DNA from: Rhizomicrobium sp.
GTDB lineage: Bacteria > Pseudomonadota > Alphaproteobacteria > Micropepsales > Micropepsaceae
DNA length: 64,000 nucleotides
NCBI GenBank assembly: GCA_037200385.1
Contig: JBBCGL010000001.1
Span: forward strand, 1,116,001 to 1,180,000
Direction of reading: 5' to 3'
The translations under genes and the position numbers were made by a program. Shown here one piece after another: positions 8,605-16,356 of this stretch. Each line of letters opens with the position of its first letter. Within the stretch, counting starts at the first letter, position 1. Under the pieces are notes generated by a model that was not told the DNA's origin, did no database searches, and was given only the letters and a program-made list of their open reading frames with translations.

Positions 8605-9056
8605 TGCTCAAGCTTTCGCGGAAGACTTTGCTGGCGCTCGAGGCGGTGATCGACATCGCGTTCAACGCGCGGCCCGAGCCGGTGCAAGCCAAGGAGATCA
8701 CGGCGCGCCAGGGCGTGCCGCAGCGCTATCTCGAACAGGTGATGCAGCAGCTCGTGCGCGCCGGCGTGCTCAAGGGCGTGCGCGGCCCGCGCGGCGGCTA
8801 CCGCCTGGCGCGCGAGCGGCGGCGCATCTCGGTCGGCGACGTGGTGCGGGTCGCGGAGAGCCTGGAGGACGAGGAGAGCGAAGCGATCGATCCGCGCTCC
8901 GAGCTCGGCATCCGCATCGTCTCGCCGCTGATCCAGACCTTGCAGGATGAGGTCATGGCGCGGCTGGACGCGATCTCGATCGAGGACCTCTGCCAGCGCG
9001 CCCGCACTGCCGGCGTCGATTGCGGCGGTGGCACCAGCGCGGATTTCACGATTTAG
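8604..9056 (+). CDS. Rrf2 family transcriptional regulator (CymR/IscR-like)
   Basis: A 150-residue DNA-binding protein. The N-terminal winged helix (residues 1-70) carries the Rrf2 signature of recognition helix and wing: QRYLEQVMQQLVRAG then GPRGGYRLARE. The three clustered cysteines that bind the Fe-S cluster in IscR/NsrR are absent from the usual position near residue 90; only two Cys occur, close to the C-terminus. It is therefore more like CymR, the cysteine-responsive Rrf2 protein, and cysK lies immediately downstream. The start ATG overlaps the dut stop as TGATG, implying translational coupling. Control of cysK is inferred from position only. Confidence 0.85.
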   Translation: MLKLSRKTLLALEAVIDIAFNARPEPVQAKEITARQGVPQRYLEQVMQQLVRAGVLKGVRGPRGGYRLARERRRISVGDVVRVAESLEDEESEAIDPRSELGIRIVSPLIQTLQDEVMARLDAISIEDLCQRARTAGVDCGGGTSADFTI

Positions 9057-9084
9057 ATGGCAGTTTCGGCGCCAAATCTTCGAC

Positions 9085-9115
9085 CGTCATGGCCGCCCTC
9101 ATGGCGGCCATGACG
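9085..9115. repeat. Perfect hairpin between rrf2-like gene and cysK
   Basis: Two perfect 13-base arms (CGTCATGGCCGCC at 9085-9097 and its complement at 9103-9115) flank a CTCAT loop. It could be a terminator or a dispersed repeat; the TCATGGCC core is shared with the element after cysK. It separates the Rrf2-family regulator from cysK, which starts 46 bases later with an AGGAG site. Confidence 0.7.
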
Positions 9116-9161
9116 ATGGTGGTTTGCGCCGTGAGCAACACCACTCCAGCAGGAGCTTGAC

Positions 9162-10121
9162 ATGGAACAGGGCAAACCCGGCCGCGGCCGCATCTACGAC
9201 TCGATCACCGAGACCATCGGCGACACGCCCTTGGTGCGCCTGAACCGTCTGCCGAAGGAGGCGGGGGTGAAGGCGGACGTGCTCTTGAAGCTCGAATTCT
9301 TCAACCCGCTGTCCTCGGTGAAGGACCGCATCGGCGTCGCGATGATCGAGACGCTGGAGGCGCAGGGCATCATCACGCCGGGCAAGTCGACGCTCGTCGA
9401 GCCGACCAGCGGCAACACCGGCATCGCGCTCGCCTTCGTGGCGGCGGCGAAGGGCTACAGGCTGATATTGGTGATGCCGGAAACCTTTTCGATCGAGCGG
9501 CGCAAGATGCTGGGGATAATGGGCGCCGAACTGGTGCTGACCGAGGCGGCGAAGGGCATGAAAGGCGCCATCGCCAAGGCGCAAGAGATCGCCGCGGCAA
9601 CGCCCGCCTCGATCATCCTGCAGCAATTCGAGAACCCGGCCAATCCGGAAATCCACCGCAAGACGACGGCGGAGGAGATCTGGAACGACACCAAGGGCGC
9701 GGTGGACGTGGTGATCTCCGGCGTCGGCACGGGCGGCACGATCACCGGCGTCGGCCAAGTCCTGAAGGCGAAGAAACCGAGCGTGAAGATGATCGCGCTG
9801 GAGCCGGAGGACTCGCCGATCCTCTCGGGCGGCCAGCCTGGGCCGCACAAGATCCAGGGGATCGGCGCCGGCTTCGTGCCGACGATCCTCGACCGCAAGG
9901 TGATCGATGAGGTCATCACGATCTCCAACGAGACCGCGTTCGAGACCGCGCGCAAGGCGGCGAAGCTCGAAGGCATCCCGGTCGGCATCTCGTCGGGCGC
10001 CGCGATCGCGGCGGCGCTGGAAGTGGGCGCGCGGCCGGACATGGCGGGCAAGACCATCGTCGCGATCATCCCGTCCTTCGCCGAGCGCTACCTGTCGACG
10101 GCGCTGTTCGAAGGGCTGTGA
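9162..10121 (+). CDS. cysK: Cysteine synthase A (O-acetylserine sulfhydrylase)
   Basis: A 319-residue PLP enzyme that makes L-cysteine from O-acetylserine and sulfide. The PLP lysine is Lys54 in SSVKDRIG, the substrate loop TSGNTG is at 82-87, and the phosphate-binding [10 protein letters not shown] lies in the middle of the protein. [13 protein letters not shown] and the SSGAA serine near the C-terminus match CysK rather than the longer CBS-domain cystathionine beta-synthases. An AGGAG site precedes the ATG. It follows an Rrf2 regulator lacking Fe-S cysteines, which may repress it in response to cysteine supply. Confidence 0.95.
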   Translation: MEQGKPGRGRIYDSITETIGDTPLVRLNRLPKEAGVKADVLLKLEFFNPLSSVKDRIGVAMIETLEAQGIITPGKSTLVEPTSGNTGIALAFVAAAKGYRLILVMPETFSIERRKMLGIMGAELVLTEAAKGMKGAIAKAQEIAAATPASIILQQFENPANPEIHRKTTAEEIWNDTKGAVDVVISGVGTGGTITGVGQVLKAKKPSVKMIALEPEDSPILSGGQPGPHKIQGIGAGFVPTILDRKVIDEVITISNETAFETARKAAKLEGIPVGISSGAAIAAALEVGARPDMAGKTIVAIIPSFAERYLSTALFEGL

Positions 10122-10146
10122 CGTCTTCGGCCCTCACGCCCAGCTG

Positions 10147-10244
10147 TCATGGCCCGCGACTGCGGGCCACCCAGTTGATCACGGAGCACAAATTTTGAAG
10201 ATCGAGTTTGCGTCACCTGGGTGGCCTGCAGTCGCGGGCCACGA
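10147..10244. repeat. Dispersed inverted-repeat element after cysK
   Basis: 28-base imperfect arms (TCATGGCCCGCGACTGCGGG... at 10147-10174 and its complement at 10217-10244, 26 of 28 paired) enclose a 42-base AT-richer centre. Each arm also contains its own GGCCCGC/GCGGGCC mini-palindrome. The right arm lies 30 bases before the start of the next gene and contains an alternative in-frame ATG for it. Confidence 0.75.
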
Positions 10245-10274
10245 CAACAAGGGCTGGGTCGGGGGCGTGCCCCA

Positions 10275-11048
10275 ATGAGCGAAGAGGCTTTCTTCAAGCA
10301 TGAGAACGACGCCTATCTGCCGCTGCCGCCGAGCAAAGGCCCGTGGCGCGAGGATTCGCTGCATGGCCGCGTCGTCATCGGCCTCCTCGGCCACGAGCTC
10401 GAACGCACCCATGGCGGCGCGGCGTGGATGCCGGCGCGGCTGACCGTCGACATGTACCGCCTGCCGGATTTCTCGCCGATCACGGCGGTGACGCGGGTGG
10501 TGCGCGGCGGCAAGCGGATCCAGGTCGTCGACTGCGATCTGATGCAGGGCGGCAAGAGCGTCGCGCGCGGTACGGCGCAGTTCCTGATCCGCAGCGAGAA
10601 CGCGCCCGGCAAGACGCTGAGCCCGCCCGATTGGGACGCACCGCATCCCGACGCCCTGCCCCCGCCGCCGCCGGGACAGTTCGGCCAGCGGATGTGGAAG
10701 ATGCGCAATGTCGGCGACTGGTTCGGCGGGCCGGAACAGCGGCGCGGCGCGTGGATGGCGGAGATCCGCGAACTGGTCGAAGGCGTGCCGCTCACGCCCT
10801 TCGCACGGGTCGCGGCGGCGGCGGATTTCGCCAGCCCGCTGGCGAACCGCCACGAGACGGGCCTCGGCTACATCAACACCGACATGACGGTCTATCTTCA
10901 CCGCCTGCCGGTGGGCGAATGGATCGGCTTCGAGAAGATCAACCATCACGCGAGCGACGGCGTCGCCATCGGCGAATGCTTCCTGCACGACACGACAGGT
11001 CCGATCGGCTCGGCGAGTTGCGCCGCGCTGCGGCAGACGCGGGCGTAG
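10275..11048 (+). CDS. Acyl-CoA thioesterase-like protein (double hot-dog, TesB/4HBT_3 type)
   Basis: A 257-residue protein with two predicted hot-dog halves. An N-terminal half reads HGRVVIGLL.HELER and later carries ARLTVDMYRLP and the VVRGGKRIQ...V strand pattern of TesB-like thioesterases. The C-terminal half includes TDMTVYLHRLPVGEWIGFE and INHHASDGVAIGE. Such proteins hydrolyse acyl-CoA thioesters in the cytoplasm. The chosen ATG (10275) excludes 18 codons that would be encoded by the adjacent repeat. No strong ribosome site is visible. Chain-length preference cannot be told. Confidence 0.75.
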   Translation: MSEEAFFKHENDAYLPLPPSKGPWREDSLHGRVVIGLLGHELERTHGGAAWMPARLTVDMYRLPDFSPITAVTRVVRGGKRIQVVDCDLMQGGKSVARGTAQFLIRSENAPGKTLSPPDWDAPHPDALPPPPPGQFGQRMWKMRNVGDWFGGPEQRRGAWMAEIRELVEGVPLTPFARVAAAADFASPLANRHETGLGYINTDMTVYLHRLPVGEWIGFEKINHHASDGVAIGECFLHDTTGPIGSASCAALRQTRA

Positions 11049-11052
11049 TTTC

Positions 11053-11064
11053 CCCTCGCGAGGG
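11053..11064. terminator. Short palindrome downstream of thioesterase-like gene
   Basis: A perfect 12-base palindrome CCCTCGCGAGGG lies just after the thioesterase stop, in the convergent gap with the VOC gene. It is followed by GATCGACGCGCGC, which resembles the interior of the repeat at 25238-25377, so it may be a decayed fragment of that family serving as terminator. Confidence 0.4.
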
Positions 11065-11125
11065 TGAGATCGACGCGCGCCGAGCGCGGTCCACGCCACG
11101 CTTCCCGCCGCGCCGGTCTCGTGCG

Positions 11126-11530
11126 TCATGTCAGGTCGGTGAACGGATTGTGCGCAACCTCCCACAGATAGCCGTCGGGATCCGCGAAGTAACCGGAATA
11201 GCCGCCCCAGAAGACGTTCTGCGGCGGCTTCACCGCCCGCGCGCCGGCTTTCAGCGCCAGGGCGAAAACCTCATCGACAGCCTGCGGTGTGGGTGCGTTA
11301 TGCGCCAAGGTGATCCCGCAGAAACCGCCGCCGTCATCCGCCACCGTCGCGTCTTCGGCAAGCTTGTCGCGTGGATACAGCGCGAGCCAGCTTCCTTCGA
11401 GCTTGAAGAAGACGATGTCCTCGCCGTCCTTGAAATTGTGCGGCGGGAAGCCCAGACCGTCGCGATAGAATCCCAGCGATTTCGCAAAATCGCGCACGCC
11501 CAGCGTGATGATGCCGATCTTCGGTTTCAT
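11126..11530 (-). CDS. VOC (glyoxalase/bleomycin resistance/dioxygenase fold) family protein
   Basis: A 134-residue single-domain vicinal-oxygen-chelate protein with the usual paired beta-alpha-beta-beta-beta modules. The N-terminal half reads GVRDFAKSLGFYRDGLGF and the C-terminal half ends FADPDGYLWEVAHNP. Metal-ligand-like Glu and His residues are present, but this subfamily has no assigned substrate. The start at 11530 (MKPKIGI) fits the family; longer upstream codons are Arg-rich and not VOC-like. The gene is convergent with the thioesterase-like gene and follows the glycerophosphodiesterase gene on the same strand by 59 bases. Confidence 0.82.
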   Translation of the reverse strand: MKPKIGIITLGVRDFAKSLGFYRDGLGFPPHNFKDGEDIVFFKLEGSWLALYPRDKLAEDATVADDGGGFCGITLAHNAPTPQAVDEVFALALKAGARAVKPPQNVFWGGYSGYFADPDGYLWEVAHNPFTDLT

Positions 11531-11589
11531 GACGTTGTTCCCTATTTGTTCCAAAATACCAAGATCGCCTCCACCGCGCAAGCGTCGTC

Positions 11590-12519
11590 TCAGCCGACTT
11601 GTGCGAGGACTTGCGCCAGCAGGTCGGGACGATCCGTGCACAGACCGTCGAGGCCGAGTCCGATCAGGCGCCGCATGTCGCGCGGGTCGTTCACCGTCCA
11701 GGCGCCGACCTTGAGGCCGAGCGCCTTCGCTTCGGCGACCATTTCGGGTGTCGCGTCCTCATAGCTCGGAAACCAGCCATCGCCGCCCGCCGCCTTGATC
11801 GCGCGCTGGATCGAGCCGCCATAATTCACCGCGTCGTAGCCGGCCGCCCAGGGCGAGGTACCGGTCGCCGCCCAGTGGCGCAGCGCGCGGGTCACGGGCT
11901 TGTCGCCTTCCTTCGGCGGTTCGCGCAGGAAGTCGAGCGCCATGGTGGTGAACCAGCATTCGACGCCCGGCGCGATCTTCCCGGCATGCAGCAGGCCCGG
12001 CCAGTCGAAGCCGACGAAGATCGTGCGGTCGAGATAATCGTGCTTGCGCAGCACCGCGACGGCCGCCTCGGCCAGCGCGACGGGATCGGCCGAGACGTCG
12101 CGGTCGTAGAACGAGGTCTTGAGCTCGACCTGGAGCCTGAACGGCGTCTTCGCCTGTTTGGCGACCTCGAGCACCTGCGCCAGCGTCGGGATGCGCTCGC
12201 CATCGAGAGGCATGGTGTGGGGATGGGCGCGGCCATAATCGCTGGCGGGATCGAGGCGGCCGACATCGAAAGCCTGCAGCTCGGCCAGCGTGAGATCCTT
12301 GATGCGCAGCGTGGGCTTGGCGAGCCATTTGCCGCCGAGCCGGACGATCTCCGGCTTGAGGCGATAGTCGTGGAACACCACGACCTCGCCGTCCTTCGAA
12401 AGCTGGACGTCGAGCTCGGCGCCGTCGCAGCCACGCGCCACCGCGTCGCGGAAGGCGGCCAGCGTGTTCTCGGGATAAAGACCGGCGCCCCCGCGATGGG
12501 CGAAATTCCGCGTCGGCAT
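11590..12519 (-). CDS. ugpQ: Glycerophosphodiester phosphodiesterase
   Basis: A 309-residue GDPD-family TIM barrel that would split glycerophosphodiesters (deacylated phospholipids) into glycerol-3-phosphate and an alcohol. Catalytic motif residues are visible: HRG at 8-10, ENT at 17-19, ELD at 35-37 and H50-D51 (VFHDYRL). No signal peptide, so a cytosolic UgpQ-type enzyme rather than periplasmic GlpQ. It shares the minus strand with the TpsB-like gene 63 bases upstream, but nothing links them functionally. The gene symbol is by family resemblance; no ugp transporter genes are in the window. Confidence 0.88.
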   Translation of the reverse strand: MPTRNFAHRGGAGLYPENTLAAFRDAVARGCDGAELDVQLSKDGEVVVFHDYRLKPEIVRLGGKWLAKPTLRIKDLTLAELQAFDVGRLDPASDYGRAHPHTMPLDGERIPTLAQVLEVAKQAKTPFRLQVELKTSFYDRDVSADPVALAEAAVAVLRKHDYLDRTIFVGFDWPGLLHAGKIAPGVECWFTTMALDFLREPPKEGDKPVTRALRHWAATGTSPWAAGYDAVNYGGSIQRAIKAAGGDGWFPSYEDATPEMVAEAKALGLKVGAWTVNDPRDMRRLIGLGLDGLCTDRPDLLAQVLAQVG

Positions 12520-12582
12520 TCGTGCTCTCCTTCGGGCGGCAGCTCATGATAAGGCAAATGGCCGGCCGCAATCCATGGAGGC

Positions 12583-14124
12583 TCAATCCGTCTGCGTGCG
12601 CAGCGCAAAGGCAAACCGCCAGTCCCCGCGACGCAGCCAAGGCGCGTCGGCGACGACGCCGAGCGCCGCGCCCAGATCGAGCGCCGCGGTCTCGCCGAAC
12701 GCCAGCCGAAGCCCGCCGCCCACCGAAGCGAGCGCGGCATACCGCGTCGGCCAGGGCGGGCGCACTCTCAGCCAGCTCGCCCCGCCGTCGGCGTCGGCGT
12801 AGAATTCACCGCTGCGAAACGGCAGCCATGGCGCGCGATAGCCGATCTCGACGCGGGCGCCCGCGGCGCTGTCGCCCGAAATCGAAGCCGGCGCGAAGCC
12901 CGCGCCGATATCGGCGCCGCCGAACGTATAAAGTTCCGACGACGGCAGGCGGTCGGCGCCGTATTGCGCCACTGCTTTGAGCCGGAGCACGAGGGCGGCA
13001 TCCAGCGCGCGGTTCAACGTCGCCTGCAATGCCAGCTTGCGAAAGCCCGCAGTGCCCGCGAAGCCGGGACCGATCGCGGCGCCGAAATCGTCGAGGCCGA
13101 AACCGGTGGCCGCTGTGAGGGCGAAATCGCGGTCGGCATCGCTGAAGGCATAAGAGACCAGTGCCCGCAGCACGCGCAGCCGGTCGCTCGAATGAAAGGC
13201 TCCATATGTGGCGTCGGATGCGCGCGACACGTCGAGGCCGAAGGAGGCTGTCAGGTCTTCGCCGGAGCTGCGCAGGAAAGTGTGGGCGACGGCGGCCTGC
13301 AGGGTCTTGGCCTCGCCGGCGCCGGCTGTGCCCTGGGGCCGCGTCCGCAGGAAGGACGCTCCTATGCGCGCGACGGTGCCGTCGTCGTCCAGCACCTCGC
13401 TGTCCGACAGCGCCACGAACTGCAGGCGGTCCATCGTGGTCGTGGTGAGATAGCTCAGCTGCGTGCGTTCGCCGTCGCGCAACAGGCCGTAAAAGGTCGC
13501 GCCGGCTTGCAGCTCGATCCGGTCCAGCCGCGGCTCGCCTTGGTTGTCGACCGCCAGGGTGAATTTCGGCCTCGGCGATTCGAGCGCGATCGACAGGCAC
13601 AGCGCACCCGGGCGGTCGCCGGGGAGGAGCTTGAGGTCCGGCGTCAGGCCCGCGACGTCGCGCAGGAAGGAGACATAGCGCTCAAGCTTCGACCGGCGCA
13701 GCGGCCGCTCTGCCGCAAGCCGCCGGCCATAGGCCGCGGCCAGTCCCGCATTCCGGTGCATGTCGCCATGCAGTTCGACGGCTTCGACGAAGCCTTCATA
13801 GACCACGAGACGCACCGTGCCGGCGGCGAAATCCTGACTCGGCACGGTGACCGTGAAGAACGCGACGTCGCTGACGGAATAACGTGCGGAAACCGCATCG
13901 GCGACACGCTGCAACCCCGCGCGGTCGAGCCGTGCGCCGACGAAGCGCTCGGTCGCATCCGCCAGCTCCGATTGCGGCAGGGTCGAGCCCGTGACCTCGA
14001 CCCGCCGCACGACGACGGTTTGGCTCGCAGTCTGCGCCCCGACGGCGCCGGGCCATAACAGCAGGACGGCCAACAGCCAGCGATGTCGCCGCGGCATCCG
14101 CATCCATGTCCGCAGGACAATCAC
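12583..14124 (-). CDS. ShlB/FhaC/HecB-type outer-membrane secretion protein (TpsB-like)
   Basis: A 513-residue predicted outer-membrane protein of the Omp85/TpsB superfamily. A signal peptide (RRHRWLLAVLLLWPGAVGAQ) ends near residue 31. One or two POTRA-like regions follow (VVVRRVEVTGST..., VRLVVYEGFVEAVEL). The rest is a beta-barrel with alternating strands, ending in aromatic-rich RFAFALRTQTD, an atypical C-terminus without a final Phe. TpsB proteins thread a partner exoprotein through the outer membrane. No large TpsA gene is adjacent; instead a 187-residue secreted protein lies directly upstream in the same transcript orientation. Internal in-frame Met codons (14103, 14097) could be the true start. 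Confidence 0.78.
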   Translation of the reverse strand: MIVLRTWMRMPRRHRWLLAVLLLWPGAVGAQTASQTVVVRRVEVTGSTLPQSELADATERFVGARLDRAGLQRVADAVSARYSVSDVAFFTVTVPSQDFAAGTVRLVVYEGFVEAVELHGDMHRNAGLAAAYGRRLAAERPLRRSKLERYVSFLRDVAGLTPDLKLLPGDRPGALCLSIALESPRPKFTLAVDNQGEPRLDRIELQAGATFYGLLRDGERTQLSYLTTTTMDRLQFVALSDSEVLDDDGTVARIGASFLRTRPQGTAGAGEAKTLQAAVAHTFLRSSGEDLTASFGLDVSRASDATYGAFHSSDRLRVLRALVSYAFSDADRDFALTAATGFGLDDFGAAIGPGFAGTAGFRKLALQATLNRALDAALVLRLKAVAQYGADRLPSSELYTFGGADIGAGFAPASISGDSAAGARVEIGYRAPWLPFRSGEFYADADGGASWLRVRPPWPTRYAALASVGGGLRLAFGETAALDLGAALGVVADAPWLRRGDWRFAFALRTQTD

Positions 14125-14136
14125 GCAGGGAACGAT

Positions 14137-14174
14137 CGCCCGGGCGGGTGCAGGGGGGCTCGCCCGCCCGGGCG
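14137..14174 (-). terminator. GC-rich hairpin between secreted-protein and TpsB-like genes
   Basis: Perfect 12-base arms (CGCCCGGGCGGG at 14137-14148 and CCCGCCCGGGCG at 14163-14174) enclose a 14-base loop in the 56-base gap between the two minus-strand genes. There is no T-run. It may reduce read-through, or stabilise the upstream mRNA, so that the secreted protein is made in excess over its barrel partner. Confidence 0.5.
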
Positions 14175-14180
14175 GATCAC

Positions 14181-14744
14181 TCAGTGGACGATGGAACCGC
14201 CACCGAGTTGGCTCCCGAGCTGGGAGGTCTGCGGCCGGCTCACGACCAACGGCGACGCGGCGGCGAGCGGAGCGACACCGCCCCCAAGCAGGGAAACCGG
14301 CACCATCGCGGTATTGCCGCCGCCGAGGAGCGAAGTGGCTGCCGGATTGAGCTTCGCCAGCGTGCCGGCGAGGGTCCCGACGACATTCTTCACCACCGGA
14401 TTGAGCGGCTGGAGCGCCGTGAGGACGGGCTGCAGCGGCGCCGGCGTGCCGGTCGTCGAGCGCACCGTCACCACGTCATTGTTGCTGGCGGCATTGACGG
14501 TAAGCGACGAGCCCGTTTGCGGCGTGCTCGACAGCGCATTGACCACGACGGCGGCGCCCGGCTGGCCGACGATCTGCTGGTTGTCCAGGGTCACGGCGGC
14601 AAGGTTCAAGGACTGCGGTGCGAGCATGGCGTTGCCGCTGCTTGCCAGGAGCGAATCGCCGGCGAGCGCCGATCCGGATGTCGCGACGCCGAAAAACGCT
14701 GCGAGAGCTACGCCACGCAGTAGAAAACGCCTTGTATCGGTCAT
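14181..14744 (-). CDS. Secreted protein of unknown function, candidate TpsB substrate
   Basis: A 187-residue protein with a clear signal peptide (MTDTRRFLLRGVALAAFFGV...ALAGD, cleavage near residue 29). The mature part is rich in Ala, Leu, Val, Asn, Ser and Gly with almost no charge, contains repeated LNP/LQP turns (residues about 103-131), and ends in a Gly-rich GGGSIVH tail. A strong AGGAAGG ribosome site precedes the ATG at 14744. I do not recognise the family: there is no canonical TPS domain and it is much shorter than TpsA proteins. Its position immediately upstream of a TpsB-like barrel suggests it is exported by it or is a periplasmic partner. Confidence 0.75.
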   Translation of the reverse strand: MTDTRRFLLRGVALAAFFGVATSGSALAGDSLLASSGNAMLAPQSLNLAAVTLDNQQIVGQPGAAVVVNALSSTPQTGSSLTVNAASNNDVVTVRSTTGTPAPLQPVLTALQPLNPVVKNVVGTLAGTLAKLNPAATSLLGGGNTAMVPVSLLGGGVAPLAAASPLVVSRPQTSQLGSQLGGGSIVH

Positions 14745-14947
14745 GTTGGGCCTTCCTTTGTGCCGCGGCACGCCACCGCGAACAGCTTCTTGTGGAAGTT
14801 GTATGCGGCACACAACCCTGGATTGCGGAGTCAAAGCTGCCGATACAGCCAACGAAAGGTTACCGCAATCGCTCGATTGCACATGGTGTGTACGGATCGA
14901 ATCCGGGAGCGGCCCGTCCTGCCGGCAGACGGGCCGGCACGGCCGGT

Positions 14948-16219
14948 TCAATCCGGCCGCCGGTTCTTGCCGATGAAGCCGAACATGTGCCCGGCGACGT
15001 TGCGGATCTGGATCTGGTCGCTGCCTTCGGTGATGCGGTAGCGGCGATGGTGGCGGTAGATGTGCTCGAACTGCTTGTGACGCGAATAGCCCCAGCCGCC
15101 ATGCACCTGCATCGCCCAGTCCGCGGCGTTGCACACCAGATTGTTGCCGCGGTAATTGCACATCGAGACCTTGTCGGAGAGATAGAGCTGGATCTCTGGT
15201 CCCGTCAGGCGATCCATCTCCCAGGCCGTGCGGTAGATCAGCCAGCGGATCATCTCCGCCTCGGTCTGCAATTCCACCAGCGGCCACTGGATCGCCTGGT
15301 TGCGGCTGAGCGGCTTGCCGAACGGCTTGCGCGTGTTGGCGTAGTCGATGCTCTCATTGATGCAGTACTGCGCCGCGCCGACGCCGGAGGCCGCCTGGCG
15401 GATGCGGTTCTCGTGCACGAAGTGCCGCGCCAGCACTAGGCCGTTGTCGACCGGCCCGAACACCGCGCCGTCCGGTACCCAGACGTCCTTGAAGCTGACG
15501 CGGGCGTGATCCGTCGGCATGTTGAAGGTCCACATGTACTCTTCGATCTTCACGCCGGGATCGTCCATCGGCACGATGATGCAGGTCAGGCCGCGTGCGT
15601 CGCCATCCTTGCCGGAGGTGCGGCAGAACACCATGTCGTGGCTCGCCACATGGACGCCGGTGTTCCACATCTTCTCGCCGTTGATGCGCCAGCCATTGCC
15701 GTCCTTGACCGCGCGCGTCTCCATCCAGGTCGCGTCGGAGCCGTGCTTGGGCTCGGTCAGGCCGAAGGCGAGGCGGACCGTACCGTTCAGCATGCCGGGC
15801 AGGATGGTCTTCTTCTGCTCCTCGGTGCCGAAGTCGCGCATCATCAGGACCTGCGGGAAATTGCCGACGACGGAGGATTCGTTCTGCAGGTCGTTGTGCA
15901 GGCCGAGCCCCTTGGCCGCGAGATGCTCGCGGATGATCGCCATCGCGAGGTTGCCGATGTTCTTGCCGCCATATTCCTCGGGCAGCGCGAGCCGCAGGAA
16001 GCCGGCCTTGTCGGCGCGGCGGCGCATCTCGCGCAGCAGGTCTTCCCACTCCTTGCGCGGCAGGCCGCCATGCTCGAAATCGGTGCGAGCCCATTCGCGG
16101 CGGTGGTCGAAGAAACGGTCATTGTCGTCCTGCTTCTGCAGCGGAACGATCTCCGTCTCGATGAAGGCGTCGATGTCGGCGAGCAGCGCCTTGATGTGCT
16201 CGGGGATCGTGAAGTCCAT
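14948..16219 (-). CDS. Acyl-CoA dehydrogenase family protein
   Basis: A 423-residue FAD-dependent dehydrogenase that would oxidise an acyl-CoA to the 2,3-enoyl-CoA. Three regions are visible: the helical N-terminal domain, a central beta domain with FGLTEPKHGSDATWMETRA and WRINGEKMWNTG, and a C-terminal helical domain ending VHGGWGYSRHKQFEHIYRHHRRYRITEGSDQI. The start MDFTIPEH at 16219 is preceded by GAGGAACT; the longer open frame upstream is not family-like. Divergent from the flavin monooxygenase. Chain or branched-acyl specificity is not evident. Confidence 0.9.
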   Translation of the reverse strand: MDFTIPEHIKALLADIDAFIETEIVPLQKQDDNDRFFDHRREWARTDFEHGGLPRKEWEDLLREMRRRADKAGFLRLALPEEYGGKNIGNLAMAIIREHLAAKGLGLHNDLQNESSVVGNFPQVLMMRDFGTEEQKKTILPGMLNGTVRLAFGLTEPKHGSDATWMETRAVKDGNGWRINGEKMWNTGVHVASHDMVFCRTSGKDGDARGLTCIIVPMDDPGVKIEEYMWTFNMPTDHARVSFKDVWVPDGAVFGPVDNGLVLARHFVHENRIRQAASGVGAAQYCINESIDYANTRKPFGKPLSRNQAIQWPLVELQTEAEMIRWLIYRTAWEMDRLTGPEIQLYLSDKVSMCNYRGNNLVCNAADWAMQVHGGWGYSRHKQFEHIYRHHRRYRITEGSDQIQIRNVAGHMFGFIGKNRRPD

Positions 16220-16356
16220 GGCAGTTCCTCCAATGCTTTTGCGGAACCTAACGCCTGCCCGTGCGGAAGGCGCAAGGGCCCTTGCCTTGATCTCGATCAA
16301 TGGCCTTTTGCCGCGAAATGGGGAATCCTGCATCAGGTTTTGACAGGATGTCAGTC

